48,088 nucleotides of DNA from DASCNA01 sp036011305. GTDB lineage: Bacteria; Verrucomicrobiota; Lentisphaeria; Victivallales; GWF2-38-69. This document shows positions 8,111-15,870 of this stretch, in pieces. Each line of letters begins with the position of its first letter. The first letter of the stretch is position 1. The DNA is taken from contig DASCNA010000159.1 of the NCBI GenBank assembly GCA_036011305.1, positions 1 to 48,088 on the forward strand, given 5' to 3'. Made by a program: the position numbers and the translations under genes. The notes under the pieces were generated by a model. That model had not been told where the DNA came from. It did not search any database and saw only the letters and a list, made by a program, of their open reading frames with translations.

Positions 8111-9043
8111 TTATTTTTGAAACTGCCTTGGCCATTCAGTTTTTGCTCTGAAATTATATGGCAGAAAATAACGGTTTATTACAGCATTGCTCCAATAACT
8201 TACCATTATCATTTTTTTCTTTTTCAACATAGAAAGAGGGTCAAGTAGGTTTGTTGTATTTAAAAAATCATTATATGTTCCTGTAAATTTTTTAGGCCAG
8301 TTTTTCCCGAGAGGAGAGGTTATATTTCTTCTTCCTACAGTGTGCAGTTTTTTATATGTACCATACATATATTCATTTAGAGGTATCGGTGTATTAAGTT
8401 TATAATAGTCTTTTTCAGCATCTCTCTTATCAGCTATAATTTTATTTTTCTTCCAGTCAATTGGAAATGAACCATGTTTGCCCCACTGAACATTTACATG
8501 TATTCTTCCTCCATGCTTATTTGCATTTTCAAGTGCTTCTTTTCCTGCTTTTATTATTCGACTATGGAAATAAAAATAACAATTTTCTATATTTTTTTTA
8601 TCTTTAGTATATTCAACCCATACAACCTCGTGATCGCATGGATCATTATCGTCAGGGAAATCAATATCATCTTCCCAAAAAAGATGATATCCGATTACTC
8701 TTGCATTCGGATGAATAATAGCAGCAATATCTTTCAGCTTAAAGAATTCATCAGGATGAATAAAAAGGAGGGGAGTAAATTTGTATACTAATTCAAGCTG
8801 TTCTTTGGTAGGTTGTTTAGGTTGATCAAGTTTAAGTGTTTTTTCATATTCCTCTGTTGCCATATCAAGATAACGAATTTTATGATAAGCCATAGCCCGA
8901 TCATTGTGTTCTTTTGCTGTTTCATCAGACCGTTTCAATACGGGTATGGATGTATTAGATGCTACGTTTCCAGCAAAAACTGCAAAAAAAACAGAACAGA
9001 TAAATACACCAGCTATTAATGTTTTCTTCAGTACATTTGACAT
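8111..9043 (-). CDS. Exported protein of unknown function
   Basis: A 310-residue protein with a signal peptide (MSNVLKKTLIAGVFICSVFFAVFAG). The start at 9043 has GGGAG four bases ahead. After the signal comes a short helical stretch that looks like one tetratricopeptide unit (NDRAMAYHKIRYLDMATEEYEKTL), then a mixed domain. Conspicuous clusters are FIHPDEFF, DPCDHEVVWVEY, YFHSR and HVNVQWGKHGSFP, where conserved His, Asp and Glu could bind a metal. The pattern faintly recalls Vps62/NPP1-like beta proteins, but no family can be named. It sits between a cytoplasmic toroid protein and the OPA transporter, so a role outside the membrane in the same pathway is plausible. Confidence 0.75.
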   Translation of the reverse strand: MSNVLKKTLIAGVFICSVFFAVFAGNVASNTSIPVLKRSDETAKEHNDRAMAYHKIRYLDMATEEYEKTLKLDQPKQPTKEQLELVYKFTPLLFIHPDEFFKLKDIAAIIHPNARVIGYHLFWEDDIDFPDDNDPCDHEVVWVEYTKDKKNIENCYFYFHSRIIKAGKEALENANKHGGRIHVNVQWGKHGSFPIDWKKNKIIADKRDAEKDYYKLNTPIPLNEYMYGTYKKLHTVGRRNITSPLGKNWPKKFTGTYNDFLNTTNLLDPLSMLKKKKMIMVSYWSNAVINRYFLPYNFRAKTEWPRQFQK

Positions 9044-9092
9044 AATACTCCCTTTTTTTTTAATTATTTTACTTTGCTTAATAATTCTAAAT

Positions 9093-10286
9093 TTATAGCT
9101 TAAGAGCAATGTAATAAGGTATAAAAAACATTGCCCTAACATGATGCACTGACTGATCTCCGCACAATGTCCAGTCTAAAGTCGGTTCCCATGACCAGAA
9201 ACCCCATAACACTTTGGGATCATCAAGATATTTATTATATAAGCATCCCGGCACCGCCTGCATTTTTACAGAATATTTTAAGGCTTTAACAGCAGAATTT
9301 AAGTATTTTTTTTCTTTTGTTTCATCATAAAGTGCAAGCATGCTGATTCCGATATTAGCAGGATCTCCCGGGCCTACAACATCGCACACAACTTCATCAT
9401 CTCTATCAATAGCAAGGAGCCATCCACCGTCTTCTCTCTGATGTTCTACGTGCCAATCTGCATATTTTATAGCTGAGTCCAAATATTTTCTTTTATCTGT
9501 AGCTTTATATAGATAAACCATTCCTCTTATTTCGTTCGGTGCTATATCTGTATTGTAAAAATAATCATCAATCAGATAAAAACAGCCATTTTCGGATTGT
9601 AGAGTTAATCCATAATCGCCCCATGCCTGTGCTCTTTCAAGATATTTTTCGTTTTCTGTAACATCATATAATGCCAAAAAACCTTCAACCACTCGTCCAA
9701 AAGATTTCCAGCCGTTATCAAACCATTTTTGATTTTTCTCATCAAATACGAATTTAAATCCGTGACGCTGAGCCTGCTTTAAAAAAGTAGCATTCTGTTT
9801 AGCACGTCTTAGATACTCTTTATCTTTGCTTCTGGTATAAACTGCCACATTCATAAGCAGAGCTTCGGCTGTATACTTCACCCAGACCTGTCCATCCATT
9901 TCTCCCGTATCTCTAACACCGCCCTGCCACATATGCATAGGCCACCAAATTGTAACATTGTTATAAATAAAATCCGCACAGCCTTTTGCTTTTTCCAGCA
10001 TATCAGTGTCACCGAACATATCATACATTGCAAGAAACTGCAAAGGCGCTATCAGGTTTGTAAGGTTGGAGGGCTGAGATTTCTTTATTGTCGGATCATA
10101 ATGCCCTTCTACAGCTTTAGCATCTTTATTAAAATGATTTGACAAAAATCCGTAAGTTGCATTTTTTGCTCTGTCTATAATATCATCGAAAGAAAATCCG
10201 GTATATTTCTGTACTTTCAGCTTCTGAGTTTCAGATACTTCGCTTAATTTCCAGTCTTTTGGCGAAATGGTGGTAAATTTTGACAT
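9093..10286 (-). CDS. Alpha/alpha-toroid (six-hairpin glycosidase-like) protein
   Basis: A 397-residue protein without signal peptide, therefore cytoplasmic. It consists of repeated helical hairpins of the six-hairpin type: LIAPLQFLAMYDMFGDTDMLEKAKGCADFI, GFLALYDVTENEKYLERAQAWGDYGL, GMVYLYKATDKRKYLDSAIKYADWHV and MLALYDETKEKKYLNSAVKALKYSV. This fold occurs in glycoside hydrolases, lyases and N-acylglucosamine epimerases. Candidate active-site residues are in the WWPMHMWQGG, DGGW and GPGDP segments. The exact reaction is not recognised. The start follows AGGAAGGA. It is 25 bases after the beta-phosphoglucomutase gene, so a role in glucoside breakdown is likely. Confidence 0.8.
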   Translation of the reverse strand: MSKFTTISPKDWKLSEVSETQKLKVQKYTGFSFDDIIDRAKNATYGFLSNHFNKDAKAVEGHYDPTIKKSQPSNLTNLIAPLQFLAMYDMFGDTDMLEKAKGCADFIYNNVTIWWPMHMWQGGVRDTGEMDGQVWVKYTAEALLMNVAVYTRSKDKEYLRRAKQNATFLKQAQRHGFKFVFDEKNQKWFDNGWKSFGRVVEGFLALYDVTENEKYLERAQAWGDYGLTLQSENGCFYLIDDYFYNTDIAPNEIRGMVYLYKATDKRKYLDSAIKYADWHVEHQREDGGWLLAIDRDDEVVCDVVGPGDPANIGISMLALYDETKEKKYLNSAVKALKYSVKMQAVPGCLYNKYLDDPKVLWGFWSWEPTLDWTLCGDQSVHHVRAMFFIPYYIALKL

Positions 10287-10310
10287 CTGTAAATCCTTCC
10301 TGAGTTTTAA

Positions 10311-10967
10311 TCAGTTTTTAATAATATCTTTTAACACAATATTTTTCGGAGCAGTATAAACTATATCGGCTTTGTTTAATGCTGTCGGATCGCCAATTCC
10401 GACTGCATACATTCCTGCAGTTTTTGCTGCTTCGACACCGGCTTCGGCATCTTCAACAACAACACATGTTTCAGGCTTAACACCTAGTGATTCAGCAACA
10501 TGTAAAAATAAATCCGGCGCAGGCTTGCTTCTTTTTACACTATGTCCATCGCCTATCATATCAAAATATTCTGTAATACCCAACCCATTCAAAACTGTAG
10601 CGGCATTTTTCGATGCTGATCCCAATGCAATATAAATACTTCTGTTTTTCAATTCATTAAAAAGTTCTTTTATTCCGGGAAACAGATCTTTTGGAGTTAC
10701 TGTTTTTATCAGTTCCACATAATATTCGTTCTTGCGTGTCGCCCACTCTTCTAAAGTTTCATCTGAAATTATCACATCGTTATGGTCAAGTATGATTTTC
10801 AATGAATCAGTTCTTGAAACACCTTTCAACAGTTCGTTCATTTCTTTATCAAAATGCATATTTTCTTCATCAGATAATTTTTCCCATGCTAGATAATGAT
10901 ATTCAGCTGTATCAGTTATAACTCCGTCAAGATCAAAAATAAAAGTTGTGATATTACTCATTTCCAT
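10311..10967 (-). CDS. pgmB: Beta-phosphoglucomutase (HAD superfamily)
   Basis: Converts beta-glucose-1-phosphate to glucose-6-phosphate in the cytoplasm. The 218 residues carry all HAD motifs: FDLDGV with Asp12 as nucleophile and Asp14 as acid/base, the cap motif KGVSRTDSL typical of beta-phosphoglucomutases, GSASKNA, Lys148 in RSKPAPD, and VEDAEAG near 172-177. It follows the GH65 gene by eight bases, which fits the specificity because GH65 phosphorylases release the beta anomer. ATG at 10967 is used; the ATG two codons later is equally possible. Confidence 0.93.
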   Translation of the reverse strand: MEMSNITTFIFDLDGVITDTAEYHYLAWEKLSDEENMHFDKEMNELLKGVSRTDSLKIILDHNDVIISDETLEEWATRKNEYYVELIKTVTPKDLFPGIKELFNELKNRSIYIALGSASKNAATVLNGLGITEYFDMIGDGHSVKRSKPAPDLFLHVAESLGVKPETCVVVEDAEAGVEAAKTAGMYAVGIGDPTALNKADIVYTAPKNIVLKDIIKN

Positions 10968-10975
10968 ATAATCCT

Positions 10976-13357
10976 TTATAAATCTATTATTTGCCTTTCA
11001 TTTAGTTCATATACCTGATCAAATGCGGTAAAAAAAACTTTGTTGTTTTTTGTGACATTTTCAATTTTCATATTTTTTTTATTAATTTCTATTTTTAGCA
11101 AATCTTCATTCCAGTTAATAGTAAACGATAATTTAACCCATTGTTCAGGCAGGTGCGGAGAAATTCTTAATTTGCCATTGAGCATCCTTACACCGCCAAA
11201 CCCGCAGACTACAGCCTGCCATAAGCCCCCCATAGAAGCCGAATGTATACCTGCATCTGAAGATTTCATATTTTGCCCCATATCAATATTAGACGCTTTT
11301 TCAAACATTTCATATGCTAGTTCAAAATCCCCAATATCTGAAGCAAGAATAGAATGTATAGCATAACTTAAGGAAGAATCATGAAGTGTTTTAGGTTCAT
11401 AATAATTCCAGTTTGCAAGTTTAATTTCTTTTGTGAATTCATCTTCAAGCAGGTAGAAAAGAGTCATTATATCTGCCTGCTTTGAAATCTGTATACTGTT
11501 GATCTGTTCTAGGTTAAAATCTTCAAAAATAGCTCCAACTTTTTCCTGTTTTTTATATTTAGAAAGATCTATTATCTTTTTACTTAAATATGAATCATCC
11601 TGTGCTATAATTAAGTTTTCATCAGGTTCGGGCAAAAAGATTTTATCAACTTTTTCAATCCATATTTTACAGTTGTTTTTCAGTTGCAGTTTTTCATCAA
11701 GAATATTAAATAATCTGGAATTCCCATCTTTTAGTTTTGCAAAATAATCAATAGCTTTTTTTATGTTCCAATGAGCCATATAATTTGTAAAAGCATTATT
11801 GTCGACATGTTCTTTATATTCGTCCGGCCCGACAACATCATTGATTTCAAAAACACCTTTTGATTCATTCCACTCCAATCTGTCCGACCAGAATTTTGCA
11901 GTATCAAACAAAATTTCATAGCCATATTTCTCCATAAAATCGCTATCACCTGTTATCATATAATACTGCCAAACGGCAAAAGCTATATCAGATGTAATGT
12001 GCTGTTCAATAAAACCGGACCAAATTTTACTAGCTTCGCCAGTAATAATATCAACATCTCCCCACACAGGAGTAACTTCTCCATCATTCATCCATGCTGA
12101 TTCCCATGGATACATAGCACCTTTATAACCATTATCTTCAGCTTTTTTTCTCGCACCATTCAAAGTTAAATATCTATATTCAAGCAGTGAACGGGCTATT
12201 TCTGGATTACTGTAAATAAACATAGGCAGTATAAAAATTTCTGTATCCCAAAAAGAATGTCCTTTATAACCTTCTCCACTAAGCCCCTTTGCACCTATTC
12301 CATATCTATTATCGTGTCCAGGTGTCATTATACATAAGTGATATAAAGCAAATCTTACAGCTAACTGATCTTTTGAATTTTCGGAATATATACTGATATC
12401 AATTTGTTTCCAAATTTTACGCCATTTCTCTTTTGATAACTCTAACAGATCTTCAAATTTTTTAACTTCAATACGTTTTATTTCATGAAGACTTTTATCC
12501 CTTATCTTATTTAAAACATCTTCCCGTATTTGAATATTTGAATATTTTCCTGTATATCCGCGATCCAATGAAGAAAATTCTTTATCACTTGAAGTATATA
12601 CAATTATTTTTTTTTCCAAGGTAAATACTGAATCCTGTTTTATTTCATGGGTTAGAATTTCAGAAATTTTTCTTCTATCAATGTTCATTTTAGAAGTGGC
12701 AGTTACTCTTTCTTCATCAACAGAACAATTATGCACACATTTAAAAACAAAATCAATATCAGACTCAGTAGTAGTCTGAAGCAGTTCAATATATCTCTTA
12801 TCGTAAAATCTTTTATTTCCTTCTCTAAAATGTTGTGATCCTGAGTTTGTGATCTGTGCATTTATTCCTGAGGTTATTTTTATTTCTGCACTGCAGTTCA
12901 AAGGTTTGATGTCAACCTTCATGCAAATCAAATGTAGATTCTCGAGGGAAACAAAACGCCTGAAAACTAATTCAAATTGTTCATCTTTCGAATTACTCCA
13001 TACTATATTTCTAGTTATTTCCGCATCTTTAATATTCAATACTTTGGAATATTTTATTATTTGACCTTTTTCTAAAGAAAAACTTTCACCGTTTATTTCT
13101 ATTTCCAATTCTGTAATATCTGCTGCATTAGGCAGTTCAGTAACTTCATCTTCACTGAATTTATTGAATGTACCGGAAATAAACAGGTTTCTAGTTTTAC
13201 AGGAAGATGTTTCTTCATTTGTACTTCTTAATCCCAGATATCCATTCCCCAAACACATTACAGCTTCGACTTTACCTAAAAACCGTCTGTCAAAACCATC
13301 TTCATAAAGCAGCCAGTTTTTATAGATACCTTCTCCCACGTTATACAAAAAAGACAT
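10976..13357 (-). CDS. Glycoside hydrolase family 65 phosphorylase (maltose/trehalose/kojibiose type)
   Basis: Phosphorolyses an alpha-glucoside to beta-glucose-1-phosphate and an acceptor. The 793 residues show the family layout: an N-terminal beta-sandwich starting with CLGNGYLGLR, a helical linker, and an (alpha/alpha)6 barrel with GHSFWDTEIF. The segment DVVGPDEYKEHVDNNAFTN contains Glu513, the expected general acid. The phosphate-site motif SDAGIHSASMGGLWQ and a C-terminal jelly-roll follow. The start at 13357 has GGGAG five bases ahead. The residues do not let me choose among maltose, trehalose, kojibiose, nigerose or glucosylglycerol. It is first in the minus-strand locus, and a palindrome lies upstream. 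Confidence 0.92.
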   Translation of the reverse strand: MSFLYNVGEGIYKNWLLYEDGFDRRFLGKVEAVMCLGNGYLGLRSTNEETSSCKTRNLFISGTFNKFSEDEVTELPNAADITELEIEINGESFSLEKGQIIKYSKVLNIKDAEITRNIVWSNSKDEQFELVFRRFVSLENLHLICMKVDIKPLNCSAEIKITSGINAQITNSGSQHFREGNKRFYDKRYIELLQTTTESDIDFVFKCVHNCSVDEERVTATSKMNIDRRKISEILTHEIKQDSVFTLEKKIIVYTSSDKEFSSLDRGYTGKYSNIQIREDVLNKIRDKSLHEIKRIEVKKFEDLLELSKEKWRKIWKQIDISIYSENSKDQLAVRFALYHLCIMTPGHDNRYGIGAKGLSGEGYKGHSFWDTEIFILPMFIYSNPEIARSLLEYRYLTLNGARKKAEDNGYKGAMYPWESAWMNDGEVTPVWGDVDIITGEASKIWSGFIEQHITSDIAFAVWQYYMITGDSDFMEKYGYEILFDTAKFWSDRLEWNESKGVFEINDVVGPDEYKEHVDNNAFTNYMAHWNIKKAIDYFAKLKDGNSRLFNILDEKLQLKNNCKIWIEKVDKIFLPEPDENLIIAQDDSYLSKKIIDLSKYKKQEKVGAIFEDFNLEQINSIQISKQADIMTLFYLLEDEFTKEIKLANWNYYEPKTLHDSSLSYAIHSILASDIGDFELAYEMFEKASNIDMGQNMKSSDAGIHSASMGGLWQAVVCGFGGVRMLNGKLRISPHLPEQWVKLSFTINWNEDLLKIEINKKNMKIENVTKNNKVFFTAFDQVYELNERQIIDL

Positions 13358-13417
13358 TTTTTCTCCCGATAATATTGATTTTACTATCATTTATAAATGT
13401 ATATATTTATAAAACTC

Positions 13418-13438
13418 CACACTAACGCGGTTAGCGTG
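13418..13438. promoter_or_regulatory. Probable operator upstream of the GH65 locus
   Basis: The palindrome CAC-A-CTAAC-GCG-GTTAG-C-GTG, centred at 13428, stands about 60 bases upstream of the chosen GH65 start. A C/G-centred dyad of this size in an otherwise AT-rich gap resembles LacI/GalR-type operators. No regulator gene of that family is in the window. Confidence 0.5.
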
Positions 13439-13716
13439 CTCCATGTTACGGAATAATCAAATTGTTTTTACAAAAAAAAATCAAATTTAATTAATTATAC
13501 ATTTGATATAGAATTTTATTAGGTATAAATTTGGTGTATTTTTTCAGGATAATACATCTAAGTTTGTGCTTGATTTTAGCTGCAGTGCCAATAGTCATCA
13601 GATTAATTTTGATATTAATCCTTTTTTATATGCAACACTACTGCCATTTGCCTTGCAGAAAATAAATTCAATTTTAATAAAGAAATATACCGTCTTTTTA
13701 TATATGAAAAAATAAT
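13439..13716. other. AT-rich gap without recognised gene
   Basis: No frame with a plausible start and ribosome site was found on either strand. The segment contains runs of A and T and several stop codons in every frame. It forms the left part of the decayed region before the zinc-finger remnant. Confidence 0.5.
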
Positions 13717-14069
13717 AATATTATAGTACAGTTTAGTTCAAAGAATAATGGAAGAAACTGGATAGCATGTTCTCCTTGCAATGGCAAAGGTTAAATATAA
13801 AGCAAATAATAATTATTCTGGCATTAGAAGGTTAAAAATTTTATATAATACTTGTACAAGTTGTAACGGAAAAGGAAATATCAAAAACTATAAAGGCAGT
13901 AACTATATATACAAAAGAGTAAAGATTAAATAAACTTAAAAATACCTTCGATAAATTCGGTGCAACATTCTATTCCCAGGATGCAGATAAAATGCGTTTT
14001 GAAATGCTGTTTAGACTACAGAATATTATATATGATTTGAACCTATTATTAGCAGCGAAACAAACATGA
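13717..14069 (+). pseudogene. Decayed zinc-finger protein gene (two CxxCxGxG knuckles)
   Basis: Three frames read in succession. The first (from 13717) contains WIACSPCNGKG. The second, ending at 13933, contains LYNTCTSCNGKGNI. The third, ending at 14069, contains FDKFGATFYSQDADKMRFEMLFRLQ. Two CxxCxGKG motifs about 37 residues apart resemble the zinc knuckles of DnaJ-like or phage proteins. Each step changes frame by one base, so at least two indels have destroyed the gene. A 50-codon ATG frame survives inside (13781-13933) but has no good ribosome site. The parent family is not identified. Confidence 0.55.
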
Positions 14070-14165
14070 AAAACAAAATCAAAAGCAGGATGCAATAATT
14101 ATAGCAAAAAATTATCTTATCAATTATTAAACATAAACAAATGATAATTATAGTATTAAAATAAA

Positions 14166-14218
14166 ACACCATAGGGATTCGAACCACAAACCTTCTGGTT
14201 CGTAGCATATTGCCTCAT
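14166..14218 (-). pseudogene. tRNA 3'-half remnant (tRNA-Arg-like)
   Basis: On the minus strand, the stretch CTACGAACCAGAAGG followed by GGTTCGAATCCC reads like the anticodon loop (ACG), variable region and T-arm of a tRNA-Arg. The anticodon stem and T stem have mismatches, no 5' acceptor half is found upstream and CCA is missing. A 3' tRNA fragment is the usual footprint left by an element that integrated into a tRNA gene. Confidence 0.5.
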
Positions 14219-14242
14219 GCATAAAAAGAAGTAAATTTTATT

Positions 14243-14264
14243 GTGGGTGGATTGTAGGTGGATT
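14243..14264 (+). repeat. Imperfect tandem 11-mer
   Basis: GTGGGTGGATT is followed directly by GTAGGTGGATT, with one difference. It lies between the tRNA fragment and the terminator of tRNA-Leu, in the decayed region. Its function is unknown; it may belong to an old attachment site. Confidence 0.4.
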
Positions 14265-14297
14265 ATGAATTAACTTTGAAGAACTTAAGGTAACAAT

Positions 14298-14335
14298 AAA
14301 AAAAGCCTCAATCTGTTAAAGTTGAGGCTTTTGTA
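14298..14335 (-). terminator. Rho-independent terminator of the metK-ahcY-tRNA operon
   Basis: AAGCCTCAA (14303-14311) and TTGAGGCTT (14322-14330) form a 9-bp stem. The A-run to the left is a U-run in minus-strand RNA. It lies 16 bases after the tRNA-Leu 3' end, where transcription of the operon should stop. Confidence 0.85.
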
Positions 14336-14345
14336 TCTATTTAAG

Positions 14346-14431
14346 TGGTACCCGGGGAGGGACTCGAACCCTCACTTCCGATTGGAAAACGGATTTTAAG
14401 TCCGTTGCGTCTGCCATTCCGCCACCCGGGC
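14346..14431 (-). tRNA. tRNA-Leu (anticodon TAA)
   Basis: On the minus strand the gene begins GCCCGGGTGGCGGAATGG and ends with the T-arm GGTTCGAGTCCC, the acceptor strand and an encoded CCA. The anticodon stem ACGGA/TCCGT encloses the loop CTTAAAA, giving anticodon TAA. A long variable arm marks a class II tRNA. Position 1-72 is G-U. The mature 5' end lies only 12 bases beyond the ahcY stop codon, so the tRNA is probably processed from the operon mRNA. Confidence 0.95.
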
Positions 14432-14443
14432 GTATATCAAATT

Positions 14444-15838
14444 TTAATATCTGTAATGTTCAGGTTTATACGGTCCTTCTACAGGAACACCGATGTAATC
14501 AGCCTGTTCTTTACTGAGAGATGTTAGTTTAACACCAAGTCTAGCTAAATGCAAGCGTGCAACTTCTTCATCTAACTCTTTATTTAAACGAAATACTCCT
14601 ATTTCTTTCTTTTCTTTAGCCAAGTCTAATTGAGCAAGAACTTGGTTAGTAAAAGAGTTACTCATAACAAAACTTGAATGACCTGTAGCACATCCTAAAT
14701 TAACAAGACGTCCTTCTGCTAATAAGAATATTGCATGCCCATCAGCATACTCATATTTATCAACCTGAGGTTTAATATTTATCTTTTTAATTCCAGGCCA
14801 GGCTTCCAGTTGAGCAACCTGAATTTCATTATCAAAATGACCGATATTACATACAATTGCCTGATCTTTCATTTTTGACATATGATCTGCTGTAAGAATA
14901 TCTTTATTACCAGTTGTAGTAACAAAAACATCGGCTATAGATAAAGCATCTTCTACTGTTAATACTTCATAACCTTCCATTGCAGCCTGAAGTGCACAAA
15001 TTGGATCAATTTCCGTAACAACGACTCTAGCACCAAAACCACGCATAGACATAGCACAGCCTTTACCAACATCACCATGACCACAAACACATACAACTTT
15101 ACCTGCAATCATTACATCTGTAGCTCTTTTAATACCATCAGCTAAAGATTCTCTGCAACCATAAAGATTATCAAATTTTGATTTAGTAACTGAATCATTA
15201 ACGTTAATAGCAGGAACATAAAGTTTACCGGCTTCTAACATTTGATATAATCTATGAACACCAGTAGTCGTTTCTTCTGAAACTCCTTCAAGTTCTTCGA
15301 CACATGTATGCCATTGTCCATGAGATTCAGCTAAAGTCTTTTTCAAAATATTATTCAGTTCTATTTCATCTTCACCTTCAGCAGGTAAATCTAAAATAGA
15401 AGCATCATTTTCTTCATCATAACCTCTATGAATCATCATAGTGGCATCACCACCATCATCAACAATTAAGTTTGGACCTTTTCCTCCAGGGAATGACAGT
15501 GCCTGGTATGTACACCACCAATATTCAGCAAGGCTTTCGCCTTTCCATGCAAAAGTAGGAATTCCAGCTTCAACCATTGCTGCCGCAGCATGATCCTGTG
15601 TAGAAAAGATGTTACATGAACACCAGCGGACATCTGCACCTAAAGCTACAAGAGTTTCCATTAAAACTGCTGTTTGAATAGTCATATGAAGACTACCCAT
15701 CACTCTTCTACCTGCTAGTGGTTTTTCTTTTCCATATTTATCTCTAAGTGCCATTAAACCCGGCATTTCTTTTTCAGCTATTTCAATTTCTTTTCTACCG
15801 AAATCAGCTAAATTAATATCTTTAATTTTATAATCCAT
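14444..15838 (-). CDS. ahcY: Adenosylhomocysteinase (S-adenosylhomocysteine hydrolase)
   Basis: Splits S-adenosylhomocysteine into adenosine and homocysteine, using tightly bound NAD, to complete the SAM cycle. The 464 residues run from MDYKIKDINLADFGRKEIEIAEKEMPG to the diagnostic C-terminus GPYKPEHYRY. The NAD-binding glycine motif VCGHGDVGKG is central, with SLHMTIQTAV and CSCNIFSTQDHAAAA before it and HSSFVMSNSFTNQ near the end. The start at 15838 is chosen for its AAGGAA site; a longer frame adds eight poor residues. It follows the PfkB kinase gene by 32 bases. Confidence 0.97.
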   Translation of the reverse strand: MDYKIKDINLADFGRKEIEIAEKEMPGLMALRDKYGKEKPLAGRRVMGSLHMTIQTAVLMETLVALGADVRWCSCNIFSTQDHAAAAMVEAGIPTFAWKGESLAEYWWCTYQALSFPGGKGPNLIVDDGGDATMMIHRGYDEENDASILDLPAEGEDEIELNNILKKTLAESHGQWHTCVEELEGVSEETTTGVHRLYQMLEAGKLYVPAINVNDSVTKSKFDNLYGCRESLADGIKRATDVMIAGKVVCVCGHGDVGKGCAMSMRGFGARVVVTEIDPICALQAAMEGYEVLTVEDALSIADVFVTTTGNKDILTADHMSKMKDQAIVCNIGHFDNEIQVAQLEAWPGIKKINIKPQVDKYEYADGHAIFLLAEGRLVNLGCATGHSSFVMSNSFTNQVLAQLDLAKEKKEIGVFRLNKELDEEVARLHLARLGVKLTSLSKEQADYIGVPVEGPYKPEHYRY

Positions 15839-15870
15839 TGTCTTTTTCCTTAAATTTTTCAAGTAATTTA

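Noticed and set aside
13781..13933. Intact 50-residue zinc-finger gene
   Set aside because: The second CxxCxGxG knuckle lies just upstream in another frame and no ribosome site precedes the ATG, so a broken larger gene is more likely.
14166..14222. Functional tRNA-Arg
   Set aside because: The 5' acceptor half is missing, the anticodon and T stems have mismatches, and CCA is absent; kept as a remnant only.
14345..14527. ORF over the tRNA-Leu gene on the plus strand
   Set aside because: It is the complement of the tRNA and the end of ahcY, with no ribosome site.
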